64,000 nucleotides of DNA from Klebsiella pneumoniae. GTDB lineage: Bacteria; Myxococcota_A; UBA796; GCA-2862545. Position 1 is the first letter of the stretch. Every line of letters begins with the position of its first letter. This document shows, piece by piece, positions 53,631 to 62,340 of the stretch. The notes beneath the pieces are model-generated. The model did not search any database. It saw only the letters and a program-made list of their open reading frames with translations, and was not told the DNA's origin. The stretch lies in assembly GCA_945861065.1 (NCBI GenBank), contig CAMASI010000009.1, forward strand, positions 1 through 64,000. The letters are read 5' to 3'. A program made the translations under genes and the position numbers.

Positions 53631-54736
53631 AGCACTGGCGTATAGCGGTTCATTACCCCAGCCTGATCGGGTGTGTATTCGTTTTGGGGCTCACAGCCGC
53701 CGTCTCCGTAATAGTCGCAAATTGGATATGGATACATGTTGTTGTGCCCAATCGCGATCTCACAATCCACGTAATCCACGCAGTCGTCGGTATCTGCGAG
53801 CGCGTCCCAGGCAGAAAGACCGAACTCTACAGGGTGGAACAAACCGGTGAAATGGCCCGCTTCGTGCGCCATTGTTTCGCCCATCAATGCCGCCTCGCCG
53901 TCATCCACCGTCCCGTTCGCACCTGCGTGTGCGAGCCAGGAAATGACCACATATGTCATGCGCGTTGGGGCGACGGAACCCGGAATACCGCCGGCGATGC
54001 CGAAGGTGCCGGTCTTTCCGTTGATGTCTTCCCCGATGACCATCAATAGCGCCTCTGGCGGCTTGAGTTCGGCAACGGGAATCAGATCTTCGGACCCACT
54101 GTCGGCAAATCCCAGACTCGGATCGAGCTCGGAGCTGGCATAACTTTCGACCAAAGTAAGCCCGGCATCGGCCCACACGGTGCGCCAGTGTTCGATGGCT
54201 AAGGCGACGCCGTCCACGATGTCTTGGTCCTCGTCGATACCATCGGCCCACGTGATTTGAACTTTGACGTCGCCACGTGAGAAGTCTGCATCCTTCTTGC
54301 GCTGCACGGTGATGTCCATTTTCGTACTTGGGGCATAATAGCCGCTGGAGTCAAGCGTCGCGAGTTCGAATACCCAAGCCCCTTTGCGGAGAGGTCCGTC
54401 CTCTGCCCGGATGGGCCAGTTGGCCGCAGTGGCGGTGTTGAAGCCAAAGATCGCGTAGGTCAGCGAATATGGGGTGTAGTACCAATCGTCCCACTTGAGC
54501 ACCGGGTTGCCGTCGGGGTCGAGAATACGCTCCAATGACACATGTTGGTCGCTTTCTCCTGTGATGAGCAGGCCCGTCGTGTCGGCGTCCACATCGACCT
54601 TGACCTTGAGGAGTCCGGCGTTGTTCGACGTGTCCTTGAAGGTTTCGGTGGAGAAGTCGCCTGTTCCCAACAGGATGTCGGGTAGGTCATCAAGGACGTC
54701 GCAGCCCACGAGCAGAAGCAGAGTGGAAACGGTCAT
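53627..54736 (-). CDS. Metzincin-type zinc metalloprotease lipoprotein
   Basis: This 369-residue lipoprotein (leader TVSTLLLLVGC) has the extended zinc motif HEAGHFTGLFH and, about 60 residues on, a Met-turn-like GVMNRY, both typical of metzincins such as the pappalysin/M43 group. A beta-rich N-terminal half (about 25-160) probably forms a carbohydrate-binding-like or pre-peptidase-like domain. Cys-rich DDCVDYVDCE and ICDYYGDGGC lie between motif and turn. It overlaps both neighbours by 4 bp. It should degrade extracellular or envelope proteins. Confidence 0.82.
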   Translation of the reverse strand: MTVSTLLLLVGCDVLDDLPDILLGTGDFSTETFKDTSNNAGLLKVKVDVDADTTGLLITGESDQHVSLERILDPDGNPVLKWDDWYYTPYSLTYAIFGFNTATAANWPIRAEDGPLRKGAWVFELATLDSSGYYAPSTKMDITVQRKKDADFSRGDVKVQITWADGIDEDQDIVDGVALAIEHWRTVWADAGLTLVESYASSELDPSLGFADSGSEDLIPVAELKPPEALLMVIGEDINGKTGTFGIAGGIPGSVAPTRMTYVVISWLAHAGANGTVDDGEAALMGETMAHEAGHFTGLFHPVEFGLSAWDALADTDDCVDYVDCEIAIGHNNMYPYPICDYYGDGGCEPQNEYTPDQAGVMNRYTPVL

Positions 54737-55176
54737 GGCGCCACCACCGCGCGTACGGCCGCAGAGGTCGCCCGCTCGATTCTACGCTTCGCTGAGGTTG
54801 GATTGGGGCCCGCGGTCATTGCGCGTTGGGCGAGCGAGATGGCCATGGGCTCAGGAAGCACGTCCAGGCGACCCAGCACGAGAATACCGAGTCCGCGGCG
54901 TTCGGGGTCCACGACCCAAGCGTCGAGGTCGGCGGCCGCTTCCACGGCATGACCGGTCACCAGGCAATCGGCAGCCCGCATGGCGACCCAGGGAGGGTTC
55001 TGAGCGTGGTCGACCAATTCCCGCAGGAGGGCGACGCTGTCGGTGGCTAGTGCCTCGACCGCGGCACAGTCAAAGGCCCCGTCGCGGGCGCTGAGCGCGC
55101 GTGCGGCGTCCACAAATGCGGGGGATGGCACCCAGGACTCCTGGCCAAACGCGAGGGAAACTACAAAGACCCACAT
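54733..55176 (-). CDS. Small exported hypothetical protein
   Basis: This 147-residue protein starts WVFVVSLAFGQES, a short signal peptide. The mature part is Ala-rich and helical, with repeated helix pairs reminiscent of HEAT-like folds, and two Cys (FDCAAVE, AADCLV) that may pair. I recognise no family. It has a strong AGGAGG ribosome site, starts 47 bp after the PUFA synthase gene and overlaps the protease gene by ATGA. Confidence 0.65.
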   Translation of the reverse strand: MWVFVVSLAFGQESWVPSPAFVDAARALSARDGAFDCAAVEALATDSVALLRELVDHAQNPPWVAMRAADCLVTGHAVEAAADLDAWVVDPERRGLGILVLGRLDVLPEPMAISLAQRAMTAGPNPTSAKRRIERATSAAVRAVVAP

Positions 55177-55223
55177 GACGCCTCCTGTTTCGTTCTAGCC
55201 GAAGGACGGTCGCCGCGCGCGGG

Positions 55224-58200
55224 TCATTCAGTGCGGCCAATCCTCGCGCGCAGGTGCGTGTACCATTCGGAGCCTTCGTGACCGAGCAGGGTGCGTGTGC
55301 CCTCCGAGGGCGAGGAGAGTTCGGCGAGGATGCAGTACAGAACTGCGTCCTCTTCGCTCACGCCGGTCCGTTTTGCGTGGCGTTTGACCCGTTCGGCGAA
55401 GTTGGGGTCGGGCGCGTGAGGGGCCTCCTCTTGCGCCGAGGGTCCAAGGCCGTTGATGCCGTTGATGACGGCGTCCTTCCGTTGCTTGTAGGGGAGGGCG
55501 GCGAGGAATTTGGGTTCGAGCGGCGCTCCGATGAAGATGTCCTGCTGGCCCATGCCGAGGGGAAACTCGATTCGGGTGTTGAGCGGTTCGATCGGGAGGG
55601 CGCCGGCGAAGCGGACCGGAACGATCGGTGCGCCCACCTCCAACGCCATGTCGATGAAAGCGCCGCTCAGTTTCTGCACGGGCGTGCGACAGGACAGAGA
55701 GCGGGTGCCCTCCACATGAACCATGACGTTCCGGGGCCGACGCGCGACCATCTCGGTTGCCAGCCGCTGCACGAGGACGGGCAGGCTCTCGCGGTCGTCG
55801 CGGTCAAAAAAGGTGATGACCTCCGGATCGGTCACGCCTGGGTAGCTGAAGCAGTCGCGAATCAGGGTACCGAGCCAACTCGTTCGGTGCTCGGCTTTCG
55901 CGACGGTCACGGTGGGGGCGTCGGCCAGTCCGCTGGCGACGATGCTGAAGAGTAGCGACTCGACGCCGACCTGATGATTCGCCAGGAAGAGCAGGCTTCG
56001 GCCTTTGACGGCGGCGAGTCCGGCTGGGTCGGTGACGACGACGCGGCGCACGAAGCGTTGGATGAGCCCGTAGTACAGGTCCTCTACTGGCCAGGGACCG
56101 ATTCCGAACCACCGGTCCCAGAAGGCCCGAACGGTTGTCAGATCCAGGGACGGTTCTCCCATCACGGTGACGCCGTCTCCTCGCTCGATGTGCAACACGC
56201 ACGGATTGAGCGGGAACTGTGGCGACCTCGCCACGCCGTCGATGACGTCGATCGTGGAGGGATGCACCGACAGACGCGCGGCCAGGTGGTCTTTCGCAGC
56301 GACCTCGACGAGGGGGTCGGCGGTGACGCGCCAGGCCGCGGCGACAGTGCCTGGCAGCCAGTCCACGCCACGCAGGGTGTGGGGCGTGAGGTGGGTGGAC
56401 GGTCCGTCCGGCGTGGAGAGCGCCATCCCAGGAACAAAAGTCGCATCGCGCAGGAATGCCGCGCGGTCTTTCGGCGGGGCCGAGCCGATGGAGCCCTTGG
56501 GCACCAGCACTTCGATCAGTTCCAACTCCAGCAGCACGCGGCCATCCGCTCGGGCCTGGATTCCCACAGCCACGGTGCGGGCGTCGGGCCGCGGGCGGGG
56601 GATGGCGACGACCTCGATGCGCCCTGAGGCCGGGAAGGGCTCGAAGCGCCGTAGCGATATGATGTGGAGCGGGTAGCCAGCGAGGTCGGCGCCGACGTCG
56701 GGGAACCACCGATGGAAGGCGTCGTGGGGCACGACATGGGTGAGGGCGTCGAGCAGGCCAGCACCCCATGCTCCGGCCGGCCAGGAACCGCGCTCCGGGT
56801 CCAGAATTGCTACGCCACCGGCGGAACCCAGGCGGAACGCCACGCCAAATTGGAGTGCCGGGCCGTGGAAGAGCCGACCCTCGGCGTAGGGATCGGGCAC
56901 GGGCGCTGCGTCGGGAAGGGGCCAGGGCGCGGGTGTGAGGGCGGGCTCACGAACCAGTGTCCCGCTGGCGATGGGCTCCCAGCGGGAGAGCGTTGGGTCG
57001 GGCGCCTCACGCCACGCCGATAGGGTGGCCGCCGCGCCGTCGACGTGGGTGCGCACACGCGCCGGGAGGGTCAGCCAGCGGTTCACGCGAACGTCTGTGA
57101 GCCCACTCACACCGGGTCCGCCGGCGCTGATGAGTCGATCCGCCATGTCCATGGCAGGCAACGCCGCGACGGTCCAGGTTGGGCGATGATCGCCCAACCA
57201 GGGGGAGGTGGCGGGGTCGAGCGTCTCATCGGGCGGCGGTGCGCCTGCCACGACCCGCATCGCCATGCCTTCGGCGCTGTAGATCCGCAGGCCGTCGACC
57301 CACAAGTACCCGTCGGCGACCGCGGTGATTCCGGACTCGTCGTGGCGGACCTCCACGATATGAAGATCGACCGTCACCGTTTTGTTCCTCGGCACGACCT
57401 GGCCGCGGTACTTCCACTTCAGCCGCGTCTCGATGCCGACCGGCTCGAATCGCGGATGTGCGATGCCCTGCCACAGGCCCGTTTCGATCATGTAGACCTG
57501 CAGCGCCTGGAGCATGGCTTCGAGGCCCAGGGACCCGGGTTGCACGGGGTCGCTGAAGAAGTGGGCCTTGAAGAACCATTCGGTCGGGTCCACGTCCTTC
57601 GTGCAGCGGATCCGTCCGAGGCCTTTCTTACCGCCAGTCGGCCACAGCCCCGTGACCCGATCGATCATCAGCAACATCGGTTTCGCCAGCGCGGGGGCGC
57701 CGGGTCGGTGCGGGAGCGGCTTGAGCGCGAGCAGGTCACCGGGCTCGGCGAGTTCGGCCCGCTCGGCGTCAGACGGCGGCATGCCGACCTGGTTCGCGAG
57801 GGACTCTCGGGAGAAGAAGCCGAAGACGGTCTTGAGTGTGTAGACCTCGACGTCGCCCACGAAGCAGCGCACGTCAAAGCCCTCGACGATCATCCCGCCC
57901 GCCTTCGACACCGCCGTGAGCTTCGCCACCGTGCGCAGCGTCCCGGTGGTGGGGAAGAGTTCGGTGTGCAAGACGCCGTCGCCGTCGAGGTTCCGGAAGA
58001 ACAGATCGTGTTCGACGTCGAGTGCCGACCCCACGTATACGGCGAGCCATCCACAGGGCTGCAGCGCGGCCTCCAGCAAGACGGCGAACGGCATGGTGCG
58101 GTTGCCGTTCTCGTCGAAATACCATTCGCTCGACGGAATATCGTATTCCAATTCCACGAGCGCGCCGGGCTTGACGTCGCCCATTCGGCCTTCGATGCGG

Positions 58201-61200
58201 AGAACCCGCGACATGAAGTGGTACGGCGGGCCTGGAAGTCGTGCGCAATGGCGGCCCTGGTCGTATTTGCCGAATTGCGGGCCAAAAGCCGCAGAAGGCT
58301 TGCCCCAGGCGCAGGCGATCAGGCTTGCATAATCGAAGGGGAAGCCATCGACGACGGCTACGGGCTTGGGCTCGACGTAGCTGGCGAGCAGTTCCGGACG
58401 ACTGGAAATGGGGAAATCGCATACCAGGCGCAGGCCCACACGACGGGCGTGGAAGGCCTTGCGTCCGTCGACCGTGCACAGGAAATCGGCCCACAAGACG
58501 GGATTGTCGCCGTCTTCGAAACCGTCGATGAAAACCTCGTACACCAGTTGACGCGAGGTGGGGGTGGCCTGACCGCGGCAGCGCAGCGGGTAGGCGACGT
58601 CAGGCACGATTTCGAATCGGTAGCCGTCCCGCAGCGGGGTCACGCCGAGCGAGGTCATATAAAAGGCGAGGGCCTGCAAACAGCCCTCGAACATGAGGGT
58701 GCCCGGCATGCAGGGGTCGCCCTTGAAATGGCCGGGGAAGAACCAATCGTCGGGCGAGAAGTCCTGGGTCGCGCGTAGGTAACCTCTGCCCCATGGACCT
58801 CCTGTGGGGTCAAGCACGTCGATGTTGTGCAAGAACAACATGGGCGGGCCACTGATCCGCGGCGTGCGTACGTGGGTAGCCAGACGCTCGTAGCCGGGAC
58901 CGAAGGTGGTGAAGGCGTCGCCGCGGGCGAAGGCCTCGATCGCAGCGCGGTCGAACGCCTGACGGGTGCAGGAAATCCGCGGCGGATCCACACGGGCAGC
59001 GGGCGTGTGTTCACCTTCTTCGGGCGTCCACAGGATTCCCTTGCTGTCGTCGAGTTCGGCGTCGGTGAAAAATCCAGCCTGACCCTGCCGAACCTGGAGA
59101 CGCAGGTTTCCGTGTTGGTCCTTGCAGTCGTAATGGAAGAAAAACAGACGGACGGCGCCGTGGTTGGCGTGGCCGTCGACATGGATTTCATACTTCAGCG
59201 TGGTGCCGGGCGTGGGCAAGCCGGTCCGGTAGGTCAGTTCGCAACCGAGCAGGCGGTAGACGCGCTCGCCTCGGTTGTGGAAGTCTACGCCGAGCCAGGA
59301 GATCAGGAGTAGGTCGGCCTGTCCGGATTCGATGAGAATCCCGGCGGGCATTGCGCCGTCGTGCAGGTACCAGGAGTCTGGCAGGACGTCGGTTTCCGTG
59401 AAGATTCGACCGAGGCCCATGCTGCCGGGCTTCGCGTCGATGCCCGTCACCCGATCGGCGAGAAGCAAGGGCGGTTCGGGCATGCGTACCTGACGCGGGA
59501 AGCCGTCTTGGCGTTCGAATAACGTGCCAAAAACGCGGCTTATTTTGTCCGAGGCTAAGATTTCCAGATCGCCACGGGTGTATTTTGGACCGGGGAGGCC
59601 GGAGATCGGGGCGCTGGGCGGAGGGGGGAGGGGTTTGAGCGGGAGCGGAGCAGCTGGCGGCAGGCGACTCGGTGTTGGAGGCGCGGCTGTTGTGAACGCT
59701 GCGGCCTGACCGGGCACGCCGCGGAGCAGGACCTGGACTTGTGCCGCGCGGAGGCGCATGAAGCCTTCGTGGGCCACCGCCTGCGAGGCGAGGAAGGCCT
59801 GGTGCGCGGCCGACATCTGGCGCACGGCGGCGGCGACCGCAGCAGCGGTCCCTGAGGCATGTTGGGTGGCTACAGCGGGGAGCGACCTGGGCGCGGGCGG
59901 CGTCGGGGCCAGTTGGGCGGATGGGGCGACTTCCGCCTGCCACCAGGTTGGGTCGTCGGCGGTGTCGGTGAACCCCGCCGTGCCTTGGGCGTCCGAACTT
60001 TGTAGGGCGGGAGCGAGGGGTAGCGGGTCGGCACCCGGGGGCGCAAACACGACCTCGGACCGGTGGGCGACGACGTCGACGGGGTCGGTGGGTGCCGGTC
60101 GTTCGATCGGGCGGGCTGGGCCCACGCGCACGGTCACGGCGTCGGCGATGTCCCCGTAGGCAGCCACGTGCACGGTGGTGCTCGTGTTCACCGGGTCCGC
60201 GACGATAGCGGCCGCCACATACACGAGCCCGCTTGCCGCATGGGAATGGCCGAGGGAGGCTGTGAGCGCGTCGCCCACGGTCCTCTGGTGCGCCCCGGGC
60301 GCGTCCGCCAACGTCGCCAGAATGGGTGTCCCAGCCTTGATGGCGTCGTCTGCCCGTTGGAGCACCAGCAGGACCGCCGCGTCACCCGGTCGATGTCTGT
60401 CGGCGGGCAACAGCGCCGACGCAGCGACCGCGTGGCCGACTTCGTCGCACAGATCCGCGGCGCCCACGAGCGCGACGTCCACCTCGCCGTTGGCCAGCGC
60501 ACGCCTCGCCAGTTCCAGCGCCACCAGGCCAGACCGCTCCTCACTCGACACGGTGAAGCCTGGGCCGGCGGCGTCGAATTGACTGGAAATCCGGTTGGCC
60601 GGAATATTGGGCATATGGCCCACGACGCCAGCAGAATCTAGCGGCTGCATCGCGGCATCCCTGGCCGCTGTGAGCCCGTTGGCTTCCGTGTTCTCAGCGA
60701 GGCGCCAGCGCAATCCGTAGCGTGCGATCTCGGAGTCCGTGCCCATCCCGATCCACACGCCCGTGCGCTCACGGGGCAGGTTTGCGTCTCCGATGGCTTC
60801 GAAGGCAGCTTCCAACAGGCGGGTTTGCTGGCCGAGCGCACGTTGCAGGTCGCGGGGTGGGAAGCGCAGGCGGCTGAGCGGGAGACGAGCGACGTCGGCG
60901 CGACCCACCGGACGGTCGCCGCGCAGGACGGCGGCAAAGTCGGCCACCCCATGGCCGTCGCCCACCGCGGCCCCGAGCCCCGTCACTGCGACAGAGACGC
61001 GCGCGGTCGGCGCGGCGTCGAGCGGGATGGAAGCGTCGTCTTCTGACACGATGAGGTGGGCGTTGTTCCCGCCGAAACCGAAGGCGTCAAGTGCGGCGAT
61101 TCGCGGCCCCTCCGACGGCCAGGGTTCGGCGGCGCGGATGAGGCGAAGCGGGCCACCGGCCAGCGCGGGGTGTGGGTCGTCCACGTGCAGCGTGGGTGGG

Positions 61201-62330
61201 CGGGTCTTGTGCCGTAGGGCGCCGAGCACCTTGAGCAGGCCTGCGCTTCCAGCGGCGGTGATGAGGTGGCCCAGGTTGCCTTTGAGCGAGCCGATCGGCA
61301 CGTCCTTGGCCTGGCCGAAGACCGCGGCGAGACTTGCGGCTTCCACGCCGTCGCCGATGGAAGTTCCAGTGGCGTGGCACTCCACGAGACCGACGTCGCG
61401 CGGATCGAGGCCGCTCCGGCTCCAGGCAATGCGCATCGCGCGCACCTGGCCTTCCGACATGGGGACGAGCAGGCCCTTGCCCCGTCCATCGTTGGCGAGA
61501 CCGGCGCCGCGCAACACGCCATGGATGGTGAGCCCGCGTTCACGGGCGTCGGCGAGGCGCATGAGTGCGACCACAGCGGCGCCTTCCGCCGGAACGAGCC
61601 CATCAGCCTGGCGATGGAAGGGGCGGCTTCGGCCCGTCGGAGACAGCGCCGACAGGGCCTGGAAACCGACGTGTAGGAACAGGTCGTCCGCCCGATTGAC
61701 GCCGCCCGCGAGCACGAGGTCGGCCTTCCGGTCGTGAAGCAGGTCGGCGGCGAGGGAAAGGCTTGTGAGGCCCGAAGCACAGGCTGCGTCGATAGCGAAG
61801 CGGGTGCCCAACACACCGAGCGCCGCCCCGAGCAAATGCACCGGAAAGCCGGACTGGAAACGATTGCGCGGGTCGATGTGAGGGAGGCTCACACCGTTGC
61901 GCGCGGACCAGATGTGTTCGACGTACGCGCTGTGGCGGTCGGTCGGGTAGCCCAGGTTGCCGATGATGGCGGCGGTGCGTTCCGGTGCGGCCCGGGTGCC
62001 GGCGTCGGTCAGCGCCTGATGGGCGGCGTACAGCAGCAGGTGGAAGAGCGGGTCGAGGCCGTCGAGGGTTTCGTCGGGCACGCCAAAGGGTTTTGTGGCG
62101 CGCAGCGCGGAGAAGGCGGCATCAAAGCCGTGGACGATACCGGCGACGTCGGTGGCGGCGCGGTCGGGGCCTTCGCCGATGGCGTGCTGTGGCGACAAAC
62201 GCCAACGTCCAGGCACGCCAGGTCCGAGCAGATCGACACCGGCGACGCAGTTTTCCCACAAGGCTTCGGGCATGAGCGCACCGGGAAGGGCGCATCCGCG
62301 GCCGACAATGGCGATCGGTTCGAAGGACAC
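55224..62330 (-). CDS. pfaC: PUFA synthase subunit with KS, CLF, dehydratases and acyltransferase (PfaC-like)
   Basis: This 2368-residue iterative synthase makes long polyunsaturated fatty acids with its partner subunits. Order: ketosynthase with Cys about 184 (DAACASGL), ECHATGTSIGD and KGNLGH; a chain-length-factor copy (about 450-740) in which the Cys site reads SSEERSGL; an Ala-rich linker (about 820-870). Four hot-dog FabA-like units (about 925-1700) follow, with FFPGHFKGDPCMPGTL near 1195 and WFFKAHFFSDPVQPGSL near 1585. A PKS-type dehydratase-like region (LFHGPALQF near 1813) and a terminal acyltransferase (NHQVGVES near 2115, HVEGTRS near 2206) complete it. Start GTG 62330 follows GGGAGAG; 10 bp separate it from the pfaA-like gene. 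No malonyl-transferase or ACP is in this subunit. Confidence 0.88.
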   Translation of the reverse strand: MSFEPIAIVGRGCALPGALMPEALWENCVAGVDLLGPGVPGRWRLSPQHAIGEGPDRAATDVAGIVHGFDAAFSALRATKPFGVPDETLDGLDPLFHLLLYAAHQALTDAGTRAAPERTAAIIGNLGYPTDRHSAYVEHIWSARNGVSLPHIDPRNRFQSGFPVHLLGAALGVLGTRFAIDAACASGLTSLSLAADLLHDRKADLVLAGGVNRADDLFLHVGFQALSALSPTGRSRPFHRQADGLVPAEGAAVVALMRLADARERGLTIHGVLRGAGLANDGRGKGLLVPMSEGQVRAMRIAWSRSGLDPRDVGLVECHATGTSIGDGVEAASLAAVFGQAKDVPIGSLKGNLGHLITAAGSAGLLKVLGALRHKTRPPTLHVDDPHPALAGGPLRLIRAAEPWPSEGPRIAALDAFGFGGNNAHLIVSEDDASIPLDAAPTARVSVAVTGLGAAVGDGHGVADFAAVLRGDRPVGRADVARLPLSRLRFPPRDLQRALGQQTRLLEAAFEAIGDANLPRERTGVWIGMGTDSEIARYGLRWRLAENTEANGLTAARDAAMQPLDSAGVVGHMPNIPANRISSQFDAAGPGFTVSSEERSGLVALELARRALANGEVDVALVGAADLCDEVGHAVAASALLPADRHRPGDAAVLLVLQRADDAIKAGTPILATLADAPGAHQRTVGDALTASLGHSHAASGLVYVAAAIVADPVNTSTTVHVAAYGDIADAVTVRVGPARPIERPAPTDPVDVVAHRSEVVFAPPGADPLPLAPALQSSDAQGTAGFTDTADDPTWWQAEVAPSAQLAPTPPAPRSLPAVATQHASGTAAAVAAAVRQMSAAHQAFLASQAVAHEGFMRLRAAQVQVLLRGVPGQAAAFTTAAPPTPSRLPPAAPLPLKPLPPPPSAPISGLPGPKYTRGDLEILASDKISRVFGTLFERQDGFPRQVRMPEPPLLLADRVTGIDAKPGSMGLGRIFTETDVLPDSWYLHDGAMPAGILIESGQADLLLISWLGVDFHNRGERVYRLLGCELTYRTGLPTPGTTLKYEIHVDGHANHGAVRLFFFHYDCKDQHGNLRLQVRQGQAGFFTDAELDDSKGILWTPEEGEHTPAARVDPPRISCTRQAFDRAAIEAFARGDAFTTFGPGYERLATHVRTPRISGPPMLFLHNIDVLDPTGGPWGRGYLRATQDFSPDDWFFPGHFKGDPCMPGTLMFEGCLQALAFYMTSLGVTPLRDGYRFEIVPDVAYPLRCRGQATPTSRQLVYEVFIDGFEDGDNPVLWADFLCTVDGRKAFHARRVGLRLVCDFPISSRPELLASYVEPKPVAVVDGFPFDYASLIACAWGKPSAAFGPQFGKYDQGRHCARLPGPPYHFMSRVLRIEGRMGDVKPGALVELEYDIPSSEWYFDENGNRTMPFAVLLEAALQPCGWLAVYVGSALDVEHDLFFRNLDGDGVLHTELFPTTGTLRTVAKLTAVSKAGGMIVEGFDVRCFVGDVEVYTLKTVFGFFSRESLANQVGMPPSDAERAELAEPGDLLALKPLPHRPGAPALAKPMLLMIDRVTGLWPTGGKKGLGRIRCTKDVDPTEWFFKAHFFSDPVQPGSLGLEAMLQALQVYMIETGLWQGIAHPRFEPVGIETRLKWKYRGQVVPRNKTVTVDLHIVEVRHDESGITAVADGYLWVDGLRIYSAEGMAMRVVAGAPPPDETLDPATSPWLGDHRPTWTVAALPAMDMADRLISAGGPGVSGLTDVRVNRWLTLPARVRTHVDGAAATLSAWREAPDPTLSRWEPIASGTLVREPALTPAPWPLPDAAPVPDPYAEGRLFHGPALQFGVAFRLGSAGGVAILDPERGSWPAGAWGAGLLDALTHVVPHDAFHRWFPDVGADLAGYPLHIISLRRFEPFPASGRIEVVAIPRPRPDARTVAVGIQARADGRVLLELELIEVLVPKGSIGSAPPKDRAAFLRDATFVPGMALSTPDGPSTHLTPHTLRGVDWLPGTVAAAWRVTADPLVEVAAKDHLAARLSVHPSTIDVIDGVARSPQFPLNPCVLHIERGDGVTVMGEPSLDLTTVRAFWDRWFGIGPWPVEDLYYGLIQRFVRRVVVTDPAGLAAVKGRSLLFLANHQVGVESLLFSIVASGLADAPTVTVAKAEHRTSWLGTLIRDCFSYPGVTDPEVITFFDRDDRESLPVLVQRLATEMVARRPRNVMVHVEGTRSLSCRTPVQKLSGAFIDMALEVGAPIVPVRFAGALPIEPLNTRIEFPLGMGQQDIFIGAPLEPKFLAALPYKQRKDAVINGINGLGPSAQEEAPHAPDPNFAERVKRHAKRTGVSEEDAVLYCILAELSSPSEGTRTLLGHEGSEWYTHLRARIGRTE

Positions 62331-62340
62331 GGCTCTCCCG

